64,000 bases of DNA, from the NCBI GenBank assembly GCA_031002005.1, contig CM061920.1, positions 113,388,095 through 113,452,094 of the forward strand. The letters run 5' to 3'. The notes beneath the pieces are model-generated. The model was not told the DNA's origin, made no database searches, and saw only the letters and a program-made list of their open reading frames with translations. Position numbers and translations under genes: made by a program. This DNA is from Vandiemenella viatica. Its lineage: Eukaryota; Arthropoda; Insecta; Orthoptera; Morabidae. Below, in pieces: positions 54,053 to 64,000 of the stretch. Position 1 is the first letter of the stretch. Every line of letters starts with the position of its first letter.

Positions 54053-55505
54053 ATTTGTTATACAGTCAATATATTTCCTTCCTACATATATAAGAACTGC
54101 AGTCGGTTAAATAAATATCATCAATAATCGTCAGGATTTTCTTCAATTGAGTCTTCACTGGGCGAAGTTCGAGTAACTTGGTTGAGACGATTTTCTTTTA
54201 GGTTTTTTGAGATTATTACATTATAACTGCTAATATTATTTTCAAAGAAGTTTTTGTGAAGCAAAGTATCACTTCTGACAAAGCCAAATTTTAAATAACT
54301 TCTATTTAGATGTTTTACAATTAAACACGCAGTGCTAATATTCCCGCGGGTTAGCTAATAGAGTATACGAGGATTCGTAATTTCACGTGCGTCTGTGAGT
54401 ACACTCGATGCCGAGCACAAATCTCCCAACTCCACGGCACGCGGAAGTGACGTCGTAATGACGTCTAACTTCTTTGGTTTAAAAGCAATTACTGTCTTAA
54501 TTTCGTTTTTTCTGTGGTTTACTGTAACAAATTGTTTGATGGCATTACTATAATTACGTTATTATGTTTAACGCACATGGTTTCCTTAGTAACAGTGATA
54601 TTTGATAGAATTAATTATATTCTTACTTCTAACACTGTTGCCGATTTAAAGCAGCGTTGTCATTTGCAGCTAAATTGTTTTATATTGTGGAATAGTGTAG
54701 CTTTTTTAAAATTGAAAAAACTGAAATACAGAAAATGTTATACATGTGTGAAGGGTGACGTCGCAGAATACAGTGCTCCCACAGTCTGATGCTGGGAGAA
54801 GACGCTTTCTGTGGTAATTCTAGAGGAAAACCACATATTTCGCATTTTTTTTCATTTGAAACTAATATTAGATCGTCACGGTAATTTTCAGAATTTATTT
54901 TGTCAAATCACTTCGGAAAACTCTAATTTTCAACCCACTTGAACAGGAGCGGAACATGTAAACACAGTTACTAAAGGAAATTCTTATGATGGTAACTCAT
55001 GGTAACTAATATAATTCAACAGGTTAGTAGGCTAGGCATACTAGTTTCGCGAAGTTTCCGAAAGTGGTACAATCCCCGGTAATTATGAATTATACTTTTA
55101 CTATCAGCAATGTGGTGAGAAAATTATTATTTTTACTCTGTGACTGTAGCAAATTAGGTAGCTTAAAGGCATTATATATGAGCCTCTATAAAAGAAAAAT
55201 TGTAACTTTCTTCAGTTCCAGTTTTTTTTATGAATGTATTAAACAGTTGTGTTTTAAATCTTCCATCACCTTTTGTTTACAGGTTTTTTTCCTTACTTAG
55301 ATGACAAAATAAAACAATTGTGGTTTACAAAAAAAAAAGAGTATTTATTGTATTGCAGTTGCCTCCTTCTTCCATTGTGCAAAAATTATGAATTCTCAGA
55401 AATAAGTTATTACAGAAATTATTGTGTAATAAAGGTTAACAAATACCCTGATGACAAGAAGTATTCTTTGATAAGAAGCTATTTACAGATTTAATTTTAA
55501 ATTCT
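54053..55505. other. Unassigned AT-rich DNA
   Basis: Several plus-strand ORFs of 60-91 codons (54514, 55064, 55273) have no recognisable motif and AT-driven composition; I do not call them genes. 53715-53745 and 55045-55070 share the phrase tttcgc.gaggttccgaaagtg, perhaps ends of a repeat. Confidence 0.45.
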
Positions 55506-55805
55506 GTTAGCATTTTTCATAATTCATTCATCATTTGCCTTGGTAATTTATTCCAATCCCTGATTCCTTATTTGCGAAAGAAAATCTTACTGAAATGAGG
55601 TGCCAGCTTGTGGTCATGGTCATCTTTTCCCTTCCATGCACTACTGTACTCTAAATTCTTCCACCAATTCCTTTCAACAACTCATACCTTGTACACTTCC
55701 AGCACTCTCTTGAACCCTCCCCTGCTTCGAATGTGTCCCAATCTAGCTCTACTATCACATCAGTTACTAACTTCACTCTGCAGCAATGTTCACAGAAAAT
55801 AATAA
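55506..55805 (-). pseudogene. CR1-like LINE fragment
   Basis: Minus-strand remnant of the ORF2 C-terminal domain. ccttggtaatttattccaat, gtgccagcttgtggtcatgg and cccttccatgcactact match copy 4 (43270-43410) with many changes. Confidence 0.75.
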
Positions 55806-56345
55806 AAACAACCATTTAGGGTATATAATAAAGCAATGCAGAATGGTTAACCAGTATTTAAAATAAATATCAAAACCATCCACTCAAGTTCAGGCCCTGA
55901 CGGAGTTGTTAACTTTGAAATTACTACTTAATAAAAAAAATTCATTTACTTTTATAAGCAATAATAAAAATTTAAAATTGAGATCATCACATGATATGAC
56001 AGAATATTAGTACAAAGAACATGTTCAAAATGTCCCTTCCATAAAGACAAACAAGATTTTTGTGATAATGAGGTTTAGACTAAAATGGCAGTCTTCTCAA
56101 TAGATTAATAAAACAACATTAATAATCTTGATATGGTGATTATATACATTAAGATGAACTTTTTAAAATATATATATGGCTCTTTCATAAAATTCAACTA
56201 TTTAAAAATAAACTTGTTATTGCATCAAAGCAAAAATTTGTTGGGAGCAAAAGTGTGTTGGAGGAGGAACGGAGAAGGATGGGTATATAGGAAGATTGCC
56301 ACAAGAGCATATGTTCCATCACAATTAATCAGATAATAATAATAA
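55806..56345 (+). repeat. Unassigned DNA ending in a CR1 3'-end fragment
   Basis: 56240-56332 (gcaaaagtgtgttggaggag..gatgggtatataggaagatt) resembles the CR1-like 3' UTR at 21390-21465 and closes in a short AAT repeat (56334-56345). 55806-56239 is unassigned. Confidence 0.5.
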
Positions 56346-56429
56346 TGTTTTGATATTGCGGGAAAGACAATTATGACAATCTTCAAGAATTTGAACCTTG
56401 GGCTTGGAGAAGAGGCAAAAATACCCTAT

Positions 56430-58130
56430 GATAGTAGAGGCTAAACACATTTATCAAAAGATTCTTTTAGGATCTATTTAAAAGAACACACTGGACAAGA
56501 ATGCTTTTTGTCAAATCCAGTCACTAAGATCTGAGCCCGCATTTGTGCATAATAGCTTTTGTTCATCACTTTTCCATTTGGGAACACATAAGGGCACAGT
56601 GATGGTTTGTCAAATCACACACTGTATGGGCATTTAAACTCAACTATGGTCTTTCCATCCTCAGCAATGCCATCTGGAGTAACACCAAATTAATCCCACT
56701 CCTTACTTTGGAAAAGTCCACATGATTTCACCTGTTGGAAAGGTAAACAGCATTTTTGAAGTCAGAAGATGCCTATATATCTCTATTCACACACCGAGCG
56801 GGGCGGTGTAACGGTTAGCGTTCTCGCCTCGCATTCGGGAGGACGGCGGTTCGAATCCCCGTCCGGGTATCCAGATTTGGGTTTTCCATGGTTTCCCCAA
56901 ATCACTTCAGGCAAATGCCGGGATGCTTCCTTCAAAAGGCCATGGCCAAATTCCTTCCCATTCCTTGCCCCCATCCTTGCCCCCCATCCTTGCCCCCCAT
57001 CCTTTCCCGTCTCTAAAGAGTTCGATGTTAAAAAGAGACGTAAAGCAGTTAAAAAAAAAATCTATTCACACCTCAAGAATAAAGCACAAAATATCAGTTT
57101 GGCCTGTGGCTGAGACAGGACTGGCCATATGTACTAACAAAATCATTTAAATAAAGGCAAAAAAAAAATCACATCATTATATTCAACCCCATGAGCTTCT
57201 CATAAGATCACCTGGAAACTTTTTCTTTTTGATGTACCCACTTTACAGTTGGTACATTGTTTATGCTTTTTGGATTTAGGTGTCTTCTGGTTGTACATTC
57301 ACAGAAATTACCCGTTACAAAAAATATTTAATTTTACCATGTTTCTAAAGTGAGTACATAAAAGTTAGATACAATTAGATAAGTAAGAAAGCTGCTAAAA
57401 TATTTATTATTGTGACAGTTCATACTTAGTACACTACCTGCTTCCACAGTGCGCAGAATTTCATAGACCATTGATCCTGTTATCATTTTTGTCTGGGCTG
57501 AATTCCATTCAACACTGTAGGCTTGGTCCCTTGACCTCATTTCCAGTGTACAGTTTGATGGCCCACGATCACTGCAGGAGGAGTTGTGCCATGAAGGGGC
57601 AAGTAATAATGGGCCTCATAGGCTCTACGGCAAGCAGCATACCTTTGAACATTTCTTCTTGATTCACTTTGATTGGCTTTGGTATAGTCTGTGCGTTTTA
57701 TATTTATTCTGATTTCAAACAGCCTACTTGCCTTTCAGATATAGGCTTTTCCCACTGCTGCAAATTAAAGTCAAACTTACATAATGCTCATTTAGGCAAA
57801 TTACAGTAATTAATACAACAAATTATATTTAACAAGCTCTTACCTATGGCTGGCTAGTCTTGGAAACAAGCTCCCTGGATTCCACACACAAGTCATAATC
57901 TTTTAAGCTACAGCAACATGTTTACATGCTACAGACCACTCAAATCCAGATGAACATGGATGGCATGTAGCCTGACAAATTTCTCTGGATTCTCTATGGA
58001 GCACCATTTTCACTCTATAGTCATTATTCTTTGTAGTTTCAGCCGCACACAAATCTTTAATGAAGATAATCTCATCCGGCACACAACTCTTTAAACCCAT
58101 CTTCGCGAAACTCGTACACTGCCTCCTGAT
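56430..58130 (-). pseudogene. SWIM zinc-finger / YqaJ-nuclease gene fragments, at least three exon-like pieces
   Basis: Read on the minus strand. Piece 1 (58100-57841): a frame ending ICQATCHPCSSGFEWSVACK then HVAVA, a SWIM-type zinc motif (C, C, C-x-H), then a donor-like ATAG/GTAAGAG at 57838-57848. Piece 2 (about 57760-57420): after acceptor TTGCAG, GMLLAVEPMRP and MRSRDQAYSVEWNSAQTKMI (TGS..YEIL), entry to the YqaJ nuclease, then donor GCAG/GTAGTG. Piece 3 (56745-56435): after acceptor CCAACAG, VKSCGLFQSKEWD, then VTPDGIAEDGKTIVEFKCPY and YYAQMRAQILVTGFD, with the PDG Asp, the ExK pair and the Gln of the PD-(D/E)XK fold. In-frame stops interrupt pieces 2 and 3. Arthropods have many SWIM-YqaJ proteins of unknown role; transposon origin is possible. 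Confidence 0.65.
56793..57060 (+). mobile_element. Full-length tRNA-derived SINE
   Basis: 268 bp with A-box region GGTGTAACGGTTAGC (56804-56818), B box GGTTCGAATCC (56848-56858), a conserved body (ggttttccatggtttcccca), a CCTTGCCCCCAT triplet repeat (56966-57003), the CCGTCTCTAAAG..GTTAA..GACGTAAAGCAGTT tail and an A-run. Exact 11-bp target duplication TCTATTCACAC at 56782-56792 and 57061-57071. The head is a tRNA relic, not a functional tRNA. It lies in the intron-like gap between pieces 2 and 3 of the YqaJ gene. Source of the truncated tails at 9.1 and 10.85 kb. Confidence 0.9.
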
Positions 58131-60140
58131 GCACTACCACAACCTCATATAATGTTTTATTGGTGTTTGAAATAAAGACTTTGGCTTAAAATCAGACATT
58201 TATCGCTTTTAAAAATGATTGCAAGCGGTTCAACGAACGAGTATAGAAAGGCCGACAATACGGCTAAATTCGACGGTACTTTCAAGGCTTAATTCGCTTT
58301 GATCTTTTGAATTCTCACCCGTTAATCAGTTCTTGTTTCGTGCACTTTGACAGATCAGACGCATTCCGTGGTAATTTGGTAAACAAAAAAAAAAAGCGTA
58401 CAGTGTGGAAGCGCTGCAACTCTATACCAAAGAAGATACACGTCGACGTCACTACTGGGTGCAAGGTAGTGGGGGGATTTCTGCATGGCATTAGTGTACC
58501 CACCATGGAGCAAAGAAAAGAGAAGAGACCACGTAAGTGACCTTCTCCATACAACGAAGTGACGCCGAGAGGAGAGCGGTGGGGTGGGGAGGTCGCCATA
58601 TTAGTTGGGTCTAGAAACACGGGGAATGTATATGGAACGGAAGAATTTCTTCGTTTTTAACCTTCGCATTACTAATAATGAAGTCTTATGGGGTCACATT
58701 TATAAATACCCTAATTGATACAACATATAAACATTAGAATTTATGGAAAACAAGCTGCTAAATAATTTTTGATAGGAAATTTGTATGCTGAAACAGAACT
58801 GTTTTTCCCCCTACAGTCGCAAAAAATTACAAAAAGACCTAAGCGTAATATTGCTATTTCAAATAGATTAGATAGCTGTTCAAATAGTTTATACTATCAC
58901 AGTCCATGTCAGTAATTTTAATCCTTTCAAAATCTTTGATGGAAAAGATTACAAAATCAAGAAGCAAGTCCTATATGAAATTTTTAAAATAGTCTAGATG
59001 AATGGTTAGGACTTTAAAACAACTGAAACCTTCAAAAGAATTCACGGCTTACTCAGAAGATATAGCACTGGTATTCGATAGATCTTTTTAAATTCGTCAG
59101 CAGCATCAGTGCAAGGGGAGTCTATCATTACCGTGGGTCCACAATCTGATGATGAATTTATATATATATATATATATATATATTTCGCTTAGTTCTCGGG
59201 TATACTGTCACAAAAGTGAGGTGGTTAGGTCGAAATGCCGAATGGACCAAAAGAAAAGAGAACTACGCGAGATATCAGAAAATTGTGTTCTTTACTTTCA
59301 ATTAGTTTCGTTAAGTTATGTATGTATTCATCGTCAGGTTATGGCACCACGGTAATGATAGAACTGGCCAGTGTAATTATATTGCTACCATAATCAAAAG
59401 TCGCAAGCTTGTGTCACTAAGAAGCTGCTCAATAAGTTACTAATAACAAATAATTTGTTCCCTATACTTTAAAAAGAAAATTTTGCAACAAGTTGTATTT
59501 CAACCTAATCACAATTTGACTTAATGTTGCAGCAAAAAAGTGAAACGACGCAAATACAACTAAACACTAGAAACGTATTGCGAATTACGATTCCTAGATC
59601 GCATATTACAAATTATCACAATTAATTTCATCATACACTTTCAATATAAATTAGGAACAACTGGACTAAAGCGCGTAGAACAATGTATTCGCTTCATTGC
59701 GATGTAAGCTTGATCTACACGTAAAAAATAGTAAGATAAAATGGTTCTCTGCATGAACATATATTTGATAACACCGTCGTCGTATTGAGAGCTCTGAATA
59801 AATTTTTTAACAGGCACTGTAAATCTGATGACATCTATAACGTCTTGCAGACACCGCATTACAAACACTTCTAGAACAATAATTACTTACCTATGGAATG
59901 TTATTCCTGGTGTTTTTTACTTGTTCTGCTTTTGCAACCATAGGCAACACAATTTGGCATTATAAAATACCTTGAAATATCTGAACATGAAAAGTTCACA
60001 GCTAGAAAGTAATGAAAACAGACCAATGTTTTGAACTGACGAAGTTGGCGGCTGCGCATGCGCAGTCGGCTCCGGAGTTTACAGGCTGCTTCGCAGTTTA
60101 AGCGACACCTTCTCTCTTCTCTTTTTCTACCTCGATGGTA
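58131..60140. repeat. Mostly non-coding DNA with dispersed repeat pieces
   Basis: 58490-58625 matches the fold-back segment at 30040-30180 (inverted). 59153-59182 is a TA microsatellite. 59185-59225 has the cgcttagttctcgggtatac unit of the 30 kb repeats, and 59485-59510 the tgtatttcaacctaatcaca form of the recurrent motif. Everything else is unassigned AT-rich DNA; no ORF shows recognisable features. The 101-codon minus ORF at 58315-58620 is repeat-derived. Confidence 0.5.
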
Positions 60141-60345
60141 CCTACCATGGAGGAAGGAATATATGGAGACGTAATAACGCTAAATCCGTGAAACCTCAAG
60201 AAAAACTGCTCTCCTACTGCGCATGCGCGGCGGACATCGTGGGAGTACCAAAACATTGGGCTGTTTGCACCGTGTCAGCTGCTGAGAATATTTCATTTCC
60301 TAATATTCTAAAGTTTTCTATAATTCCAAGTTGTGCTGCATATGA
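60045..60345. repeat. Dispersed repeat with TGCGCATGCGCA palindromes
   Basis: gctgcgcatgcgcagtcggc (60053) and tactgcgcatgcgcggcgga (60217) flank the ccatggaggaaggaatatat motif. The right half (60148-60345) is paralogous to 25930-26130. The palindromes fit the NRF-1 binding consensus, by sequence only. Confidence 0.6.
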
Positions 60346-61502
60346 TTGCTCAAACAGATGAGATAGGACAAAACCTGGAATAGCGTTTCATAAATAAGTC
60401 ACATTGTAAGTATCGTTCTTGAAGTATCTGACAGGTAATTACAATATAAGGGCCATTCGCTATAAATTTATTCATTGCTCTCAATAGGATCATATCGTTC
60501 TCAAATTTTTGTTGGTGTAGTATAGACAATATTACTATTTTGCACCTGAAAAGCTAGCCTTATTGTAGACAAGTGTTTAATTTAAGCGGGTCATGTTTAC
60601 ACCGCTACACAGTGAATTTGGTATTCTGCATGCTTTACTCGCGTTTAAGTTTACACTGAAAGTGTACGATGAAATTCATTATGATAATTTGTACAGTGCG
60701 AACTACTAAACGTGACGAAATAAACTTTGTTGTTAGAAATGTAGTTCGCGATGCATTTCTTGTGTTTAGATGTGTCTACATAGTTTGATTTTGTAGCGGC
60801 AATATTAATGGAAATGTTGGCAGGTTGAAATGCGGTGTGTACCAGAAGAGAACAAACAATTTATTTATTATTAGTTGTTACCTTCTGAATGCACTGATTT
60901 TGCTAGCAAAATTATATAGGCCACTAACAGTACAATATCTTCTGCGAGTAAGTAAGCTCAGAAACTATGATGCCTTTTGAAGTGACAATTTTTTTTAAGG
61001 TTCTAAACATTGACTTAGGCTATTTTTAAAATTTCAGATATGACTTTTTTCTGTTTGTAAATATGTCTACAACTATATTTCTAGATTTTGAAATTATTCT
61101 TATCAATTACTGAAATAAAATGGAAAAATATAACCTATTTGAACATCAACTAAAATTTAAGGACTGTAGAAATAAACAGTTTGTTATTCAAGTTAAAAAG
61201 AATTAACTGCTCATTAAGTTACGTCCGAATTCATCATCAAATATGGGTATGGCGAAAGTTTTCTTATGGTCCAGGCCGCATTTCAACCTACCCACGTCAA
61301 TTTTAAGGCACAATATCTCGAACTAAGAGAGATATAAAAAAAATGTATTCTTTACTTTGTTTCTCTCATCGAGTTACATAATAATTCGTCATCAAATTGC
61401 GGCGCCACGGTTATCGTTGAATCCCCTCATTACCTAACAACCTCACTTTTGAGACAGTATATCTCGCGAACTAAGCGAGATATCGAAACATTTTATTCTT
61501 TA
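60346..61502. repeat. Dispersed non-coding repeat (paralogue of 28.69-29.75 kb)
   Basis: 60730-61030 matches 28690-29730 without the Harbinger-like MITE, giving its empty site near 60946. 61265-61290 carries tggtccaggccgcatttcaa. 61310-61340 and 61450-61480 are tatctcg.gaactaagcgag units. No genes. Confidence 0.65.
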
Positions 61503-64000
61503 CTAGCTGGTACCCACGACTTCGTAGGTGATTGTAAAGAATTCATATTGACAGCTATAGACATCTAACCACCCTAGTGCACGATGGGAGACTCGATACT
61601 ATTACCACACACAAGTACCAGTCTTCTGCGCTATGTAGTTCCGGCAGCAACGTAAAATTTAAGGATACACACAAGTCTTTGGATGAAACACGAAAGTATT
61701 CATGATCGACCAATTTCAAACACCATATCTCACACACTCCCACAGTCACCGAATTTCGGCCAACGTTGTGATCGATGGGAGACTCTGTGTTACTACAACA
61801 CACAAACGCCAGTGATCTGCAATTGATAGTTTTCACTTAAAAGTGATACACCGTGACACATGCATCTTTGGCAGAAATATGAAATTGCCGCAGGTCGACC
61901 ACTTTCATCCCCCATATCTTCCACACCCCCATAGCTACAGACATCTAACAACCATAGTGCACTACATGAGATACGATCCTACTACCAAACAAAAACACCA
62001 ATGCTCTATGCTATGTAGTTGTGGCAGAAAAGTGACATATGCGGAGACAGTCGAAATACTAAAATATCCTTGGTCGGCCACTTACAACCACCATATCTAC
62101 CACAGTACCACAGTTTCTGAAATTCGGCCGCTGTTGTGATCGAAAGGTGACTCTGTGCTACTACTACACACAAACGCCAGTTATCTGTGATCTATAGTTT
62201 TCGCTGAAAAGTGATACACCATGACACTTTTGTCTTTGGCAGAAGTATGAAATTGCCACAGGTCGACCAATTTCAACCCCCATATCTCCCACACCCCCAT
62301 AGTTACCGACATCTACAACCATAGTGCATTACATGAGATACGATTCTACTACCAAACACAAACACCAATGCTCTATGCTATGTAGTTTGTGGCAGAAAAG
62401 TGACATATGCGGAGACAGTCGAAATACGAAAATATCCTTGGTCGGCCACTTACAACCACCATATCTACCACAGTACCACAGTTTCTGAAATTCGGCCGCT
62501 GTTGTGATCGAAAGGTGACTCTGTGCTACTACTACAGACAAACGCCAGTTATCTGTGATCTATAGTTTTCGCTGAAAATGTGATACACCTTGTCTTTGGC
62601 AGAAAGTATGAAATTGCCACAGGTCGACCAATTTCAACCCCCATAGTTACCGACATCTAACAACCATAGTGCATTACATGAGATACGATTCTACTACCAA
62701 ACACAAACACCAATGCTCTATGCTATGTAGTAGTGGCAGAAAAGTGACATATGCGGAGACAGTCGAAATACGAAAATATCCTTGGTCGGCCACTTACAAC
62801 CACCATATCTACCACAGTACCACAGTTTCTGAAATTCGGCCGCTGTTGTGATCGAAAGGTGACTCTGTGCTACTACTACACACAAACGCCAGTTATCTGT
62901 GATCTATAGTTTTCGCTGAAATGTGATACACCATGGACACTTTTGTCTTTGGCAGAAGTATGAAATTGCCACAGGTCGACCACTTTCAACCCCCATATTC
63001 TCCCACACCCCCATAGTTACCGACATCTAACAACCATAGTGCATTACATGAGATACGATTCTACTACCAAAACACAAACACCAATGCTCTATGCTATGTA
63101 GTTGTGGCAGAAAAGTGACATATGTGGAGACAGTCGAAATACGAAAATATCCTTGGTCGGCCACTTACAACCACCATATCTACCACAGTACCACAGTTTC
63201 TGAAATTCGGCCGCTGTTGTGATCGAAAGGTGACTCTGTGCTACTACTACACACAAACGCCAGTTATCTGTGATCTATAGTTTTCGCTGAAAAGTGATAC
63301 ACCATGACACTTTTGTCTTTGGCAGAAGTATGAAATTGCCACAGGTCGACCACTTTCAACCTCCATTTCTCCCACACCCCCATAGTTACCGACATCTAAC
63401 AACCATAGTGCATTACATGAGATACGATTCTACTACCAAACACAAACACCAATGCTCTATGCTATGTAGTTGTGGCAGAAAAGTGACATATGCGGAGACA
63501 GTCGAAATACTAAAATATCCTTGGTCGGCCACTTACAACCACCATATCTACCACAGTACCACAGTTTCTGAAATTCGGCCGCTGTTGTGATCGAAAGGTG
63601 ACTCTGTGCTACTACTACAGACAAACGCCAGTTATCTGTGATCTATAGTTTTCGCTGAAAAGTGATACACCATGGCACTTTTGTCTTTGGCAGAAGTATG
63701 AAACTGCCACAGGTCGACCACTTTCAACCCCCATTTCTCCCACACCCCCATAGTTACCGACATCTAACAACCATAGTGTCACTACATGAGATACGATTCT
63801 ACTACCAAACACAAACACCAATGCTCTATGCTATGTAGTTGTGGCAGAAAAGTGACATATGCGGAGACAGTCGAAATACGAAAATATCCTCGGTCGGCCA
63901 CTTACAACCACCATATCTACCACAGTACCACAGTTTCTGAAATTCGGCCGCTGTTGTGATCGAAAGGTGACTCTGTGCTACTACTACACACAAACGCCAG
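61503..64000 (-). repeat. 366-bp dimeric satellite array beginning at a Helitron-type 3' end
   Basis: On the minus strand CTAG (61506-61503, followed by T) is preceded by the hairpin-like cacctacgaagtcgtgggta, a Helitron terminus. To the right run about 6.7 tandem units to the window edge. Starts of the phrase acatctaacaaccatagtgc fall at about 61940, 62306, 62652, 63024, 63390 and 63756: spacing 366, 346, 372, 366, 366. Each unit is a dimer of two diverged ~183-bp monomers (one with gagatacgattctactacc, one with ggtgactctgtgctactact). Inner units are nearly identical, the outer ones diverged. The repeated 60-98-codon ORFs here are by-products. Confidence 0.85.

Noticed and set aside
54514..55494. 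String of small plus-strand ORFs
   Set aside because: AT-rich, no motifs, no shared frame, no splice-like continuity that I could support.
56793..56866. Possible tRNA gene
   Set aside because: Good A and B boxes, but the target duplication, shared body and 3' tail show it is a SINE head.
58315..58620. Overlapping ORFs of 77-101 codons on both strands
   Set aside because: The segment is a copy of the fold-back repeat also at 30040-30180, so coding is unlikely.
61843..63590. Repeated 60-98-codon ORFs as a gene family
   Set aside because: They recur only because the 366-bp satellite repeats; length varies with indels.
61503..64000. CRISPR array
   Set aside because: Unit is a 366-bp contiguous satellite without unique spacers, in a eukaryotic setting.

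Overview
The window is eukaryotic, AT-rich repeat DNA, almost certainly from an arthropod and most likely an insect. CR1-, RTE-, Penelope-, copia-, Tc1-, PIF/Harbinger-, piggyBac- and Helitron-type remains are interleaved with tRNA-derived SINEs. No intact host gene is visible. The SINE with a CCGTCTCTAAAG...GTTAA...AAGCAGTT tail recalls polyneopteran insects (stick insect, grasshopper, cockroach), but that is recognition from memory, not a test. There is no bacterial-style gene organisation and no CRISPR array or rRNA.

Layout. 1-2.8 kb: a decayed CR1-like LINE (copy 1), then a minus-strand Penelope-like remnant. 2.8-11.7 kb: a cluster of Helitron-like elements (A and B in minus-strand tandem, D on plus) ending in a hairpin plus CTAG, with satellite monomers on both flanks and a GC-rich LTR-like block inside B. 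13.1-21.5 kb: two head-to-head CR1-like LINEs (copy 2 minus, copy 3 plus). Copy 3 is interrupted by a palindromic Tc1-like transposon and a 716-bp solo LTR with a 4-bp target duplication. 22-26 kb: a satellite-bearing inverted-repeat element. 26-28.3 kb: short tandem repeats, an internally deleted piggyBac gene and a Penelope-like C-terminus ending in 60 A. 28.6-32.6 kb: interspersed non-coding repeats, a Harbinger-like MITE carrying a SINE, and a second MITE. 33.2-35.9 kb: a DNA transposon with about 540-bp inverted arms. 36.0-42.7 kb: Helitron E (minus) interrupted by a nearly full-length RTE LINE and a Harbinger-like element with a MADF-domain remnant. 43.1-43.9 kb: CR1 copy 4. 44.1-47.8 kb: a copia LTR element with both LTRs, an AAGTT target duplication and a large RT deletion. 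48.9-51.8 kb: a second Harbinger-like element with MADF remnant and satellite array. 51.8-53.2 kb: a Helitron with a helicase remnant. 56.4-58.1 kb: exon-like pieces of a SWIM/YqaJ-nuclease gene, minus strand, broken by stops and a SINE. 61.5-64.0 kb: a 366-bp dimeric satellite starting at a Helitron-type 3' end and running off the window.

The coding pieces do not form a pathway. They are parts of selfish elements (endonucleases, reverse transcriptases, transposases, helicase), nearly all carrying stops, frameshifts or deletions. The interest lies in the structures: a zero-gap tandem Helitron junction, satellites growing out of Helitron ends, a transposon whose left half was replaced by an inverted copy of its right half, two neighbouring LINE copies sharing one inactivating deletion, and several insertions datable by nesting or by an empty paralogous site.
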